The notes beneath the pieces are model-generated. The model was not told the DNA's origin, did not search any database, and saw only the letters and a list, made by a program, of their open reading frames with translations. From Ovis canadensis (Eukaryota > Chordata > Mammalia > Artiodactyla > Bovidae), in assembly GCF_042477335.2 (NCBI RefSeq), contig NC_091246.1:254247501-254311500 (forward strand): DNA of 64,000 bases, written 5' to 3'. The position numbers and the translations under genes are program-made. This document shows positions 10,120 to 21,461 of this stretch, piece by piece. Each line of letters begins with the position of its first letter. Positions within the stretch are counted from its first letter, which is position 1.

Positions 10120-10370
10120 CACCTGCAGCTCCCTGCCTGGGCCATCCTCACGTCTCCATGCCTTTGCCCAAGCCATTGCCTCTGCCCAGAGAGCCTTTCG
10201 CACCTGCCTGACTCAACACCTTGGCCTCGAAGCCCAGCTCGGCCCCTCCGCAGGGCTCCCTTCTTGCCTTCACCCACGAGAGATGATCAGTCCTGTCTCT
10301 GCTCCGCTGACCCCAGGACGCCTGCCATCGTAGCACCTGCTGCGCTGGCTACACCACCCAGACCAGGTTG
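10120..10370 (-). mobile_element. L2-like LINE remnant
   Basis: CATGCCTTTGCCCAAGCCAT, TGCCTCTGCCCAGAGAGCC and CAGGGCTCCCTTCTTGCCTT are typical of the reverse of L2 3' sequence. Confidence 0.6.
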
Positions 10371-11069
10371 TCAGTACGTGCGGGCAGGGTCTCTGCCCAG
10401 CACATCCCTGCAACCCCAGGACGGATCCGGGGATGAGAAAAATGACCTTGTGAGGAGACCAGGAAGGCAGGGAGTCCCGCAGTTTAGGAAGAGGGTCTTC
10501 TTGGGCAGAGAGGCTTGCGGTCCACCTGGGGGTGGTCTCCCTCGGGGCATCTGCCCCCCACTGCACTCAGCCCTCCCCTCCTGCAGCAGCTGTAAGAGGC
10601 CACCTCATCATCCATCACTCAGGGCTGAGGCAGAGACAGGGCCCAGAGCTCTGGGGTCTCCCAGACCCTAGGTCCCAGCACTACGTCAGGGCAGCCCCCC
10701 CCTCTAACCCAGGCAAACACAGCTGCACGTGGACCTCCGTCCCCGCGAGCCCTCAGTTATTTCTGTCTCTGGAGCCGGGACACGTGGAAGCCGCTATGGC
10801 GAGGAGGAGGCGGCCGGCAGAACCTCTCCTGTCAGTCGGGGGTCTCGGCCAACCCTCAAACCATCGGGCCCACGCGCCTCCTGTGCCCACTGCCTCAGAT
10901 AGGAGAGCTGCAAGGAGACTGCGGGCCCGTGATCTGATTCCACGGAGCCACCAACAGTGACAGAGGACACTGGGGAACGGACCGGTGGCCCCGATCAGAA
11001 GAGCGCGCACCCCTCGGGGCACAAGGCCCACCCGTCCCTGGCCACGCGCAGCTGCCTCCCGGCTCTCAC

Positions 11070-11192
11070 CTGTGATCTTAGGGATGCCTTCCAGCCGGGG
11101 CACCGGCAGCAGCACGATGGCGCCCTGGTCGGTGCCCACCCAGAGCAGGCCGTGGCAGATCAGGAGGCTGGTGACACACAGCTGCTTCTGGC
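11070..11192 (-). CDS. ARHGEF10L: ARHGEF10L coding exon (second from the 3' end)
   Basis: The 123-base exon completes a Gly codon and encodes [20 protein letters not shown] and [20 protein letters not shown], then the first base of a Gly codon. The acceptor is CTTCCCTCCGCAG and the donor [23 protein letters not shown] is another blade of the propeller. Its length is a multiple of three with phase 1 at both ends, so skipping would keep the frame. Confidence 0.97.
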
Positions 11193-11914
11193 CTGCGGAG
11201 GGAAGGGCCAGCGTGAGCAGCAGGTCCTCCTGGGGGTGGCGGTGCGGAGGCCCCCGAAGCTGAGGGCACGGCCCCTCGGGCTGTTCTCCTGAGACAAGCG
11301 AGAAGCTGGACAGCCCTGGGATTAGGAGTGGGGCTTGGGAGGCTGACCTGGCTGGGGTCTGGCCCCCGGTCACCCAGCCTCCGGTCCCTCCTGTGTAAAG
11401 CGGGGCTGCCTTGGGGATACACTGAGGGAATGCCACAGTGCCGGCCCACATCAGCTCTCGATGCAGCGGCCGGCTCACCTGCCACGAGGTGCAGGCTGAG
11501 GGCCCGCCCGTGCCGGGGACATGACTGGCCGGTGGGGGAGCAGAGAGAGGCCGGGGGAGGTGCAGGTCGAGGGTGACGCAGACAGAGCAGAAGGGATGTG
11601 TGGGGAGGGGTCTGGACGAGCTGGCAGCCCCATGGGTTCCAGCCCGGCCTTGACATCCTGCCCGCCCGGGCCTTCCTCTGGCAGGGGCACAGATGCAGTC
11701 CTGGGCCCCGTGGCGAACGGGCTCCCGAGCCGGGAACTAGTGTGTTTCTGACGCCGGTCTAGACTTGCAGACCAGTTCTTGTCGTCACCCCCTGGCTAGC
11801 TCTGCCTTTGATGGGGAGCAGTGGCGGGGGAAGGTGGGCCCCTGTGCCCTTCTGGGGAGGAGGCGCAGTGTGGGCCGCACAGCCCGAGCCGAGAGCAGGG
11901 CGCCAGGCACAGGC

Positions 11915-12130
11915 GCCGGGTCCAAACCCCGGCTCGGCCACCTCCTGGCTCCACCTCCTCAGGCCGGAAACAACACCGCTCTGTGCCCGGGTCCCCTCAT
12001 TGCGCAAGGCGACAGTGATGGCGTTTCACAACCTCGTCCTGAGGAGTAAATGAGCCAGCGGCTGGGAATCACATAGCCCAGGGCCTGGCACAGGGCACGC
12101 GCAGGTGGGTGCCGGCCACCATCACTGCTG
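11915..12130 (+). mobile_element. MIR SINE
   Basis: CCCCGGCTCGGCCACCTCCTG, CCCCTCATTGCGCAAGGCGA and CAGGGCCTGGCACAGGGCA match the forward MIR core and tail; it is CpG-rich and diverged. Confidence 0.7.
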
Positions 12131-12299
12131 CTCTGCTGCTGACAATTCCGCCCAACGGGAAGGGGCGTGAGGGAGGCGCTGGGGGCCCAGGCCTGCCCTC
12201 CCAAAGGGCTGTCTCACCTCCAGCCTGGATCCTTCTGCCCACTGACAGACCTAGTCTCTCCTCAAATTCCAAGTCACGCCACAACATGTGAAGTGATGC

Positions 12300-12452
12300 T
12301 CGGAACGGGGTTCTCAGGCTGGGCTTGCGTCAGCACCATCAGGAGAGCCGACACCCACGGGCCAACCCGAGGGGAGGCGCAAGCCCGCATTTCCAGCAGG
12401 TTCCCAGGGACACCCAGGCTGCTGGCCCTGGGCCACTCTGAGAAATACTGCC
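12300..12452 (-). mobile_element. MER5A-like hAT DNA-transposon relic
   Basis: GGGTTCTCAGGCTGGGCTT at one end and CCACTCTGAGAAATACTG at the other, with GCATTTCCAGCAGGTTCCCA inside, fit reverse MER5A. Confidence 0.65.
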
Positions 12453-12454
12453 TT

Positions 12455-12600
12455 GCAGGTTCCAAAGCACTTCACACACTGCCCTAGCCCGATACAAGCC
12501 TTGCAGCAGCTGAGAGGTGAGCGCGACCTGGATGCTGTGCCCGTTTTCCAGATGAGGATATTAAGGTCCAAAGCGGTCACCTGGCTGGTGAGGGCGGGGC
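12455..12600 (-). mobile_element. MIR SINE fragment
   Basis: Contains CCCGTTTTCCAGATGAGGAT, a reverse MIR signature. Confidence 0.6.
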
Positions 12601-12669
12601 GGGGTGGGGGGGCAGAGCTCAAGTCTGGCACTTATTACAGCCTAATGCTTTTACACTGCCTCTCTGCTC

Positions 12670-12792
12670 TTTCTCTGGTCATGCCTCATGGCAAGTGGGG
12701 CCTCGGTTCCCTGACCAGGGATTGAACCTGCGGCCCCTGCGCTGGAAGCTCGGAATCTTAACCTCCTTAATTTGACCTCCAGGGAAGTCCCT
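12670..12792 (-). mobile_element. CHR-type artiodactyl tRNA SINE fragment
   Basis: The plus strand reads TTCCCTGACCAGGGATTGAA and ends CCAGGGAAGTCCCT, the reverse of the SINE head GGGCTTCCCTGG. Confidence 0.75.
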
Positions 12793-12879
12793 GCCTCTCT
12801 ACGCTTGAGCAAACTGCTTGAGTTCCACACCGGCGTGTGTACAGACTTCCTCTGCAGAGTCCCAGAGCGGACTGTGCGG

Positions 12880-13105
12880 CTCCCAGTCACCCCAGAAGGA
12901 GGTCCGCTGGCCTGGGGTTCACACAGCACTGCCCAACACACTGGTCTGACACCATCGCCCGCCCACCCACTCAGCACCTTGGCACATCCCCCGGCTCCCA
13001 GTCACCCCAGAAGGAGGGTCTGCTAACCTGGGGTTCACACAGCACTGCCTAACACACTGGTCTGACACCATCGCCCACCCACCCACTCAGCACCCCAGCA
13101 CATCC
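12880..13105 (+). repeat. Imperfect direct repeat, about 120 bp, two copies
   Basis: CAGTCACCCCAGAAGGAGG recurs about 117 bp apart (12885 and 13000), each followed by TGGGGTTCACACAGCACTGCC and ACACTGGTCTGACACCATCG. Confidence 0.85.
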
Positions 13106-13349
13106 CCAGGACCTACTGTGTGGGGGACACTGCACTTGGTGCTGGAGGCAGAGGGGGAACCGCACAAAGTTCTGCTCCTAAGGAGCAGACATTCTGGAAC
13201 TTTCTGTGACAATGAAAACGTTCTCTGCCCAGTTCGGTCGCCATCAGTCACTCGTGGCTGCTCACACTTGAGACGTGACTCGTGGCACCGAGGGGCTGAG
13301 TCTGGGATCTCAGTCCCCTTCAACTGTAATGGAAGCTGCCGCCTTACTG

Positions 13350-13517
13350 GGGGCTGCCTGGCGACTTTGACGGTAAAGAGTCTGCCTGCAGTGGAGGAGA
13401 CCTGGGTTCCACCTCTGGGTCAGGAAGATCCGCTGGAGAAGGGAATGGCTCCCCACTCCACTATTCTTGGACAAGAGGAACCTGGTGGGCTACAGTCCAT
13501 GAGGCCGCAAAGAGTCA
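13350..13517 (+). mobile_element. Bov-tA-type SINE
   Basis: GGGCTGCCTGGCGACTTTGA, GAGTCTGCCTGCAGTGGAGG, AGGAAGATCCGCTGGAGAAG and CCGCAAAGAGTCAGACAC mark the element. Its tail runs into a CA microsatellite. Confidence 0.9.
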
Positions 13518-13545
13518 GACACACACACACACACACGCGCGCGCG

Positions 13546-13576
<31 letters not shown>

Positions 13577-13583
13577 ACACACA
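13518..13583 (+). repeat. (CA)n/(CG)n microsatellite at a SINE tail
   Basis: CA repeats interrupted by a CGCGCGCG block, directly at the 3' end of the preceding SINE. Confidence 0.95.
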
Positions 13584-14955
13584 TTAATGCAGCCCTGGGA
13601 GGGGACGGAGGAAGTGGAAACACAAACCAGGAGTGTAGACACCAGGCAGAAATTCCAAGGAGGTGATGAGGCAGAGAGCGGGTGGGAGGAGTCGCAGGTT
13701 TTGTGCCTCACTCTGCTTCCTGGGAGGATGGGGGGCAGGAGCCAGGAGACCAGATCTGATGACAAGGGGAGGCAGCCACGCCAAGACCCGAGGGGAGCTC
13801 TGGAGACGGCACGTGATGGGAATGAGCCGGCGGCTCTGCGGAGGCTGGAGCCAGCACGGTGCAGGGACCAGGTGCCACAAGATGACCGAGGACGGGTCGG
13901 AGGGTGGCCGGGCCGAGGTGAGGGTGGGGACTGTTCACTGTGGGCACGGCGAGGCACGGCTGGCGGGTCTGAGCAATGGAGCAGTGCACCCTGATTTTAG
14001 CGAGGCCTTTTGGTTGCAACGTGACAGAGGATGGGGTGGGTGCAGCGAGCAGAGAGACGAGCAAGGCAGGGATGATGGCGTCCGAGGCGCGGTGGTGACA
14101 GGGAGATGGAGAGAACCAACACGCGGACAGACTGGGGGGAGGGGAGGGAAGGAAGGACATCTCCCAGCTCTTTCGTGTCCAGCAGCCGAGTGCAAGCCAG
14201 CGCTGCAGACAGCCCGGGATGGGAGAGGAGCAGGCTGGGGGGACGTCCAAGTCCAGGACTCGGTGTCATCTGAGACGCACATTAGACATCCAAGTGGAGC
14301 TGTCGGCGGGCAGCGGGATGTGAGTCCGGCAAGAGGATGCAGATTCCACAGGTCACAGTGATGGTGTTGATGCCACGTGCCAACGCAAACCAGAGCGGGG
14401 GAAAGAGGCCGGCGTGTCGGGCTACCTCGCAGCCAGCATCTGGGTTGGGGGAGCTGGCACTCTTTTCCATCCCCACACCGATTCGGGGAGTGTAGGCCCC
14501 CCACCCCCAGGACCGGCTCCTGGGACGTCCGGCAGCGGGTGGCCCAGCCCTGGGACTCAGGAAGTGCAGGAGGCCCCGGGTGCGAGCCCCTCCCGTCTTC
14601 TCTTCGGGGCTCTGCTCAAGCTCTGGGATTCTTGTGCTCTCTGTGCCTTGCACTGTTTGCCGCCCCAGATGTAAGCCTCCTGAGGGCAGAAGCTTCTCTG
14701 TGTGTCAAACGGACTCCCCAGCTAGTGGGTCAAATGCCCTGGCTCCTGGCGGACACGTGCGAGGATCTGCGAACTCAGATCCAGAGAAGGACCAGTGGCC
14801 ACCGGCCGGGAGAGCGAAGGCACGAGGGGCAGGAGAGAGGTGGCTGCGGGCACAAACTACTGGCAGCAAATAAGTACGCTGCGAGCGCGCACTGCACAGC
14901 GCGCGGAATACAGCCGATACTTCACAGGACTGCGAGGGCGCACGGCCCTTCAGGA

Positions 14956-15052
14956 AGCTTCCCTGCGGCTCAGACAGTAAAGCGTCTGCCTGCAATGCGG
15001 GAGGCCTGGGCCCGACTCCTGGGTCGGGAAAAGCCCCTGGAGAAGGGCGCTA
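14956..15052 (+). mobile_element. Bov-tA-type SINE, 3' truncated
   Basis: AGCTTCCCTGCGGCTCAGAC, TCTGCCTGCAATGCGGGAGG and CCCCTGGAGAAGGGCG; the 3' half is absent. Confidence 0.85.
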
Positions 15053-15254
15053 CGTCGCATACCTGCAACTTCTGTAACAGTGGAAATCGACTCTACCTCA
15101 GTAAGTGCTTTTCAAAAGGACCTGCGATTAAATGAGAGGATGAACGGATGGAAGCAGAGAAGTGGGCAAGGACGCGGGCGCTGACGGCTCTTGCCAGCTG
15201 CGTGAATCGATAGCCACTTCCTACCATCACTCAACACACATCCCCTGCTCAATT

Positions 15255-15390
15255 TTATGATTATTAGGAATTTTATGTACGTATATAATACACACTGTGT
15301 GTATATAAATATACAAATATATACCCACACACTATAATATAGATACACACAGCTGAGCACAGCTCTTAGCCCATAATATACAATCAATAA
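15255..15390. repeat. AT-rich low-complexity tract
   Basis: TATA/TACA-rich with ACACACTGTGTGTATATAAA and further TA runs; no gene seen. Confidence 0.8.
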
Positions 15391-15769
15391 ATGGAGGCTA
15401 TTAGGAAAATGTGATAATTAAAAGGACCTAGACCCGAATGTTTTAAGATCAGCTCCATCAGAGCCAGAAATCCACGAAATAATCAAAGCCAAGAGAAGGG
15501 GCGGGGGCAGATGTCCCCATGCTACAAGCCTCCCCCCTTTTCCAGGGCCCCGGGGACCTTAGGACCAGCAAGCGGCCATTTCCTGATGCCCTCCCCTCCC
15601 CCGAGCCCCCCAACCACAGACACCGGGAAATGAGACGGAGGCAGCGAGAAACCGCAGGAGGTGCCGGATGGAGAAAGGACTCCGTCTGCAGACCTCCTTC
15701 CGGCCCTTCCTCCTCCCGCTTTGCCTCGAGGAAAAGAGCAAGGCACTTCACAAACCGTCCGAAAGGGGA

Positions 15770-16130
15770 AAAAAAGTCTAATGGTGGATAAATATTTTAT
15801 CACAGAGACTTAATGCGGCCGTGCTCAGCTCCCCCAAGCCCTCTATCTGGAGATATACAGGCTCTCGGAGAACATTTTATTAATGACCTGCCTAGTTAAG
15901 AGGAGGAGGGAGTTTAAGTTCAAAACTGCATTAATACCAGTTGGGGAGGCGAGTGAAGGAAAAGGGTCCGGGGGAAGGAAGCGCGATGAATTTTTAACAC
16001 ACCCTTAAAAAAGACCACACTTAGGAGGAGGAAGAAATTCATTAGCAATTACGCAATTATTTCATTTGGTGGCATGGGGGAGGAAAAAAATACCTAAAAG
16101 CCTTCTACAAGTATCTGTAATAAGGAATTA
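15770..16130. promoter_or_regulatory. AT-rich, repeat-free block; candidate intronic regulatory element
   Basis: Inside GC-rich DNA this block has no repeat signature and carries dense sites: the inverted pair GATAAA-TAT-TTTATC (15787-15801), a C/EBP-like ATTACGCAAT (16048-16057) within two GCAATTA copies (16045-16059), and TTAATGACC. Regulatory function is inferred only from composition and motifs. Confidence 0.35.
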
Positions 16131-16657
16131 AAGAATCCTGCTCTGCTCTTCTGCCAGGACACAGTGTGGGGTGGATTTGAAGGCCCCCTCCACCCAGGGC
16201 TGGCTCCTCTTGGGCTTGGGGCCTCCTGGCCAGCAGGGCCTGGGGCTGTAACACCTGCGGCTCCCGGTGTTAGGAAGGGCCAGGCCCGTGGGGAGGAGGC
16301 CCGGGGCTGTAACACCTGGGGACCCTGGGGCGCTGTCCTCACCACTTGGGTGAAGACCCGTGCCTGCCCTGAGAGGTGGGGCTGGAGTGCCTGGTCACAC
16401 AGCTGGTGGGGCCTGACTCTGGGCTCTTATCTGGCCCCACGAGCTCAGCTGCGATTTCAGGCCCTCGTCGAACAGATGGGGAAAGAGAAGCTGGAGAAGC
16501 GGGAGGCCGCCCGGTTAGCCCATGAGACAGCTGTGACCCAGGTCCTGGCTCTGGGCCCCTCAGCAGAGTGACCTGAAGCTGGTCGTTTTACCCCTGGGGA
16601 CTCCGGCTGCCTGTCTGCAATCATCCTCACAATGACGATCGCCCCTTCTTCTATGCA

Positions 16658-16860
16658 TGTTAGTCACTCGGTCGTGTCCACCTCTTTGCGACCCCATCGA
16701 CGGTAGCCGATCAGGCTCCTCTGTCCATGGGATTTCCCAGGCAACAACACTGGAGTGGGTTGCCATTCCCTTCTCCAAGGGATCTTCCTGACCTTGGGAT
16801 GGAAACCGGGTCTCCTGTATTGCAGGCACATCTTTTACGGTCTGAGCCACCAGGGAAGTT
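16658..16860 (-). mobile_element. Bov-tA-type SINE
   Basis: The plus strand reads TTAGTCACTCGGTCGTGTCC, GGAGTGGGTTGCCATTCCCT and TCTGAGCCACCAGGGAAG, a reverse full-length-like copy. Confidence 0.92.
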
Positions 16861-16899
16861 CTTTTTTAAGGGTAACTAACTGTGATGCAGCAGCAGCTG

Positions 16900-17551
16900 C
16901 TCCCCATCTATTTCCCATGATGGGAAACAGTGGAAACAGTGTCAGACTTTATTTTTTTGGGCTCCAAAATCACTGCAGATGGTGACTGCAGCCATGAAAT
17001 TAAAAGACACTTACTCCTTGGAAGAAAAGTTATGAGCAACCTAGATACCATATTAAAAAGCAGAGACATTACTTTGCCGACTAAGGTCCATCTAGTCAAG
17101 GCTGTGGTTTTTCCAGTGGTCATGTGTGGATGTGAGAGTTGGACTGTGAAGAAGGCTGAGCGCTGAAGAATGGATGCTTTTGAACTGTGGTGTTGGAGAA
17201 GACTCTTGAGAGTCCCTTGGACTGCAAGGAGATCCAACCAGTCCATCCTGAAGGAGATTAGTCCTGGGATTTCTTTGGAAGGAATGATGCTGAAGCTGAA
17301 ACTCTGGTACCTTGGCTACCTCATGTGAAGAGTTGACTCATTGGAAAAGACTCTGATGCTGGGAGGGATTGGGGGCAGGAGGAGAAGGGGATGACAGAGG
17401 ATGAGATGGCTGGATGGCATCACTGACTTGATGGACGTGAGTCTGAGTGAACTCCGGGAGTTGGTGATGGACAAGGAGGCCTGGCGTGCTGCGATTCATG
17501 GGGTTGCAAAGAGTTGGACACGACTGAGCGACTGAACTGAACTGAACTGCT
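16900..17551 (+). mobile_element. BovB LINE, 5'-truncated, with broken reverse-transcriptase end
   Basis: This is the longest BovB copy here (about 650 bp). Its frame encodes FIFLGSKITADGDCSHEIKR, VVFPVVMCGCESWTVKKAER and then a stop (TGA at 17164). After the stop, the conserved RT tail continues in broken form, down to the GAACT-repeat 3' terminus. It lies next to a reverse SINE. It is inactive because of truncation and the stop. Confidence 0.95.
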
Positions 17552-17927
17552 AAGAACAAGTTAGTCAGTGGACTTGAAGACGCGTTTTAAACCTGCCGGG
17601 AGGTGGCAGCTGTGCAGCAGGAGCTGCTGGTTTTCCGCCCGCAGCAGATCAGTCCACAAAGCCTGCCCCCGGCCGCTGGACATACTCAACTCTCTCTCTA
17701 CTTTGCTCCACTCCCCCCGCTCCCAGACTTCACTGAGAAGATGAAAAAGGCCCATAATGTTATCCATTTTCTCCCCATTGTTCCACTAACGTGAAATAAT
17801 TTAGCTATCAGCACAGATGTGGAAATATTTCTGTGATACTGAGAAATTTTTACTGTAATTAAAATAGATTTACCTCATAATGGCTAAACACTATGAGAGA
17901 CGATGAAACGGAAGCTAAAAAATTAAA

Positions 17928-17978
17928 AAAGGAAAGAAGGGAGGGAGGGAAGTAAAGAGGGAGGGAGAGAGGGAGGGC
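17928..17978. repeat. GGGA-type purine-rich tract
   Basis: AAGGGAGGGAGGGAAGTAAAG followed by GAGGGAGGGAGAGAGGGAGG; low complexity, pyrimidine-rich on the transcript strand. Confidence 0.9.
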
Positions 17979-18224
17979 CCATGACAAAGGTCCCCCGAGC
18001 CCTTACCCCACACCCTGGGGGGCAGGTTAGAAAGGCGGTCATCCTCACGGATGACCCAGGCCTAAGCAAGGCATCTTCCTGACGATATACACCTGGAGCG
18101 AGGAGCCACTGCCCACGCCACAGAGGGACCAGAGGCTCCGCAAGGCAGAGAGACCCGCTGTGACCCCACAGTGACGGAGCCGGGACTCTGGCCGCCTCTG
18201 AAACCACCTCTCCCCCGCTACATG

Positions 18225-18430
18225 CAGCAAGGCTCTGAACTGAGTCCAACCTGACACAACCCCCGGTCCGACCACGGGACAGCCGCTTTACCCTGCCGAA
18301 CCAACGTCAGTTTCTGCATCTGTAAAATGGGGACAGTGAGGTCCCGATTACGTAAAGACCCTCGGCACCCAGCTCAGTGTAGGGCTCCTGGCGGGGTGCA
18401 GCCACTGTGTGCTGCCACTACTGCTGTTGA
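18225..18430 (+). mobile_element. MIR SINE
   Basis: AGTTTCTGCATCTGTAAAAT followed by GGGGACAGTGAGG is the forward MIR signature. Confidence 0.65.
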
Positions 18431-19558
18431 TCGTGTTGCTGGTGAGCATCCCCGGCTACGGCCACCCGTCTGGACTTGAGGACTGGCCCGTGAGACTGGC
18501 TGGGGGGAGCAGGAGCCGGGGTGGTCGCTGGGCAGCCTGTGTGGAGTCAGGGACCAGGCCGCTGGGGTGGAACCCTGCAGCCTCTGAGGCACTGGGTGGC
18601 GTGACTGCCCTCTGCCCAGCCCCACCAGGCAGGAGCCCTGGCCCCCGGCTCAGCGCAGGCCACTCCCAGCCTCTGCGGCCGTCCGCCAGGGCCCTGTCAC
18701 CATCAGCTCCGGGCCAGCCCGCCACACCTGCTGCATCCCCGGCCCTGGGGTCCTTCCCAGCTGCTGCCCCCAGCCCAGCCGGCATCCGCCCAGACCAGCT
18801 CCGGGTCAGTCTGTCTGGTGGAAACTCGAGGGCAAGTCAAGCTGAGGCCCGCTGGCCCTGAGGGCCGCTCTGGCTGGGGGCAGCGGTGGCCCGAGCACAC
18901 GTCTGTCCTGGCTCCCAGCACGGCTCACAGGGATCAGCGCTAAGGGCGAGGCCTGTGGCCAACTCCACGGAGGCCTCGGCAGACTCTGGGCAGGGGGCAG
19001 GGTGCCGGGTGCGCCCAGATCGTAACCCTCTCCGTGGGTCCCACGAACAGTCCCCAGGACGAAGCACCGGCTCCAAGCAGAGGACGTCAGGGCCTTCGCC
19101 CTCCTCTTGACCCAAACCCTGAGGGCAGACTCAGAGAGACCCCGGCCTTTCTTTAGAGACCTCTAAGGAAAGAGGTCCGTATTTGGCGTCTCTCTTTCCC
19201 TTTGCTCATTTTGAAGGGGATTTGAGGCAGAACTGGGTTTGAGGAGAGGCCGGTATAGGTGGGCCCGGCCTCCCATCTGACATGGCGTGTTAGCAACCTG
19301 GCTCGCGGGAGTCCCCGAACTTGGAGCCTGCCTCCGCGGGCGCCCGCCTGCCGTGCTGTGGGGACAGCCAGAAGGGCTCCCGGAGGGCAGGCCTGGGTCG
19401 GAACCCTCAGCCAGCTGCTTCCCCCGGGGGGCCGGGTTCTCAAGGCCGACGAAAGGCTGCCTCGAGGGTTCGTGAGATGGGCTGGCCCAGCTTGGAGGCC
19501 GCCTCCCCCATGTCCGCTCCCCTGTCCACAGCCCCTGCCCAGGACGGCAGGGTCTCAC

Positions 19559-19733
19559 CTGGGAGTAGGAAGGTGGTCCTGGTAGCGATGTTGATCTCCT
19601 GCAGATGCTCCAACGTCTCGGTGTGGAAGAGGCGGATGGAGGAGCCAGAGGAGAAAGCCATCCAGACGCCGCTGCCCGCCTTCACCATGTGCGTGACGCT
19701 CACGGCTTCGTCCTGGTGCGCCTCGAAGCTTTG
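19559..19733 (-). CDS. ARHGEF10L: ARHGEF10L coding exon (third from the 3' end)
   Basis: The 175-base exon encodes [40 protein letters not shown] and [18 protein letters not shown], then one base of a Gly codon. The acceptor is TCTGTGCTGCAG and the donor GTGAGA. The segment [20 protein letters not shown] is a classic propeller-blade strand turn strand and is the most conserved part of this region. An in-frame fit to the preceding exon (..LQTQ|QSFEAH..) shows that no exon is missing in the 18.5-kb intron before it. Confidence 0.97.
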
Positions 19734-20166
19734 CTGCAGCACAGAAGCAGCGCTGTCTGTGACGGGCCGGCTGGCTGAGCCTCTGGGGCCAAGCTCACCC
19801 AACCCCTAAACGAGGTCAGAGGGAGGGGACCTCAGGAGCCCCGGGCCAAGCCTACCTACCTCCACCCGAAACCAAGTCAGAGGGAGGGGACCTCAGGAGC
19901 CGCACACCGGTGTGCTGGTAAACACTTAACAACAGGCGGGGTGACTCCTGGTGTGTTGTGTCTGTTGATTCCTGGGGAGTCAATACTTCTAAGGTGGCCC
20001 AGCTCGAGCTACCCACGGGACAGCACTGAAGGAGGGACCGGGAAAGACACGCACACACCAGGCTCGACCGTGACACCAGGGAGGACAGGGCGGCAAGTCT
20101 GCGGAGAGGAAGTGGCGGCTTGCGCACATTATCTAACGGTACAGAGGCACGAAAAGAAGAGGCTAA

Positions 20167-20511
20167 CTGTGCTGCTGAAAAAGACTCTCGAGAGGCCCTT
20201 GGACAGCAAGGAGATCAAACCCGTCCATCCTAAAGGAAATCAACCCTCGATACTCGTTAGACAGACTGAAGCTGAAGCTTCAATACTTTGGCCACCTGAT
20301 GCGAAGAGCCAACTCATTGGAAAAGACCCTGACGCTGGGAAAGATTAGGGGAGAAGGGGAGGACGGAGGATGAGATGGTTGGACGGCGTCACCGATGCGA
20401 CGGCCATGCGTTTGAGCAGGCTCCGGGAGTCGGTGACGGACAGGGAGGCCTGGCATGCTGCAGCCCACGGGGTCGCGGAGAGGCGGACACGACTGCGCGC
20501 CTGAACAACGA
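20167..20511 (+). mobile_element. BovB LINE 3' end
   Basis: AAAAAGACTCTCGAGAGGCC, TACTTTGGCCACCTGATGCG, GGATGAGATGGTTGGACGGC and ACACGACTGCGCGCCTGAA mark the copy, moderately diverged. Confidence 0.93.
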
Positions 20512-21461
20512 CAAAGGCACCGAGAACAGAACTCCTGGGAGGGAGGCGGGCAGCCTGAGCCAAACCTCACCTTCACCGCAGGGAGGCGAGACGCGTGGCC
20601 AGACGGGACTGATCCAGAAACGGGCGCAGACAGCTAGGAGTCACAAGGGAGGCGCCCAGTGGTCTAAACCCAGGACAGGTGAGAGCGTTTCAGGAAGCAG
20701 GACTACAGAGGGGGAGAGGGCGGGGGGAACGGCCTTTCCAGATAAACCTTCCATGCGATTTGAGTTTCCTTTAAACAGTTGGATCTTAAAAAAATTACTC
20801 TTGCAAAGCAAGAAGATAAACACCCAGCTTCCCATCCACGTCAGGAGAAAATCCAAGTTCCCTAACTCAGCCTTTCAGGCCCAGCGCTGCCCCAACTCCC
20901 GCCTTCCCCGTCCAACTGAAGCCCAGGCCCGAAGGGTGCCAGGACGCGCTCTGCAGCCCCGTCACCACCTCGCGACGGGCTGCCTGCAACGGGCATCGCC
21001 CACTGCCCTGCTGGGATTCAGCACCTGAAGACTCGGCGTCCATGAGGCCCGCCCCAGGCACCCTTGCACTGGCCTTCTGCCTGCCATCTTCCAGCCCAGT
21101 GACATCTATGCCCCTCTGGCCACACTTGGCTCTCTCCACTCTGGTCCATGGACTCCAAGGACAGACACTGAGCCTCAGGCCCTTCCACGTGCCGGGCAGA
21201 GACCTCAGCACACAGTGAAATTTGATCACAGAGCAAATGGATGGATGCTTGAAATCCAACTACGATACCGGGTTGTTACTTAAACATCAACAACCCCCAG
21301 CAGAGCAGACTAGACAGATGCCTGACCACTGGGGACAGTCAAGTGGCTCTGGCGCGTCCCTCAGTGGGCCCTCCATCTACTCAACATCATGGGTGATGAA
21401 CACAGAACAGCGAGAATGCACCGCAGTTATTACAAAAAGAAACAAAAAGGGCCACCTCCAG

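Larger units (their letters stand above)
9699..11069 (-). other. ARHGEF10L: ARHGEF10L last intron (1,371 bp)
   Basis: The intron runs from donor GTGAGA to acceptor CTTCCTGCAG. It holds a plus-oriented BovB 3' end only 62 bases from the acceptor and an L2-like stretch at about 10120-10370. The remainder is GC-rich sequence with no recognised feature. Confidence 0.9.
11193..19558 (-). other. ARHGEF10L: ARHGEF10L intron (8,366 bp)
   Basis: It contains MIR, a MER5A-like fragment, a CHR SINE, two Bov-tA-type SINEs in the plus direction and one in reverse, a (CA)n tract, the longest BovB copy of the window (16900-17551), a GGGA-type purine tract, and an AT-rich, repeat-free block at 15770-16130 that may be regulatory. 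12890-13090 holds an imperfect direct repeat of about 120 bp, two copies. 18430-19150 is GC-rich with nothing recognised. Confidence 0.9.

Noticed and set aside
16930..17166. A 78-codon frame with RT motifs
   Set aside because: It is part of the 5'-truncated BovB copy and ends at an internal stop.
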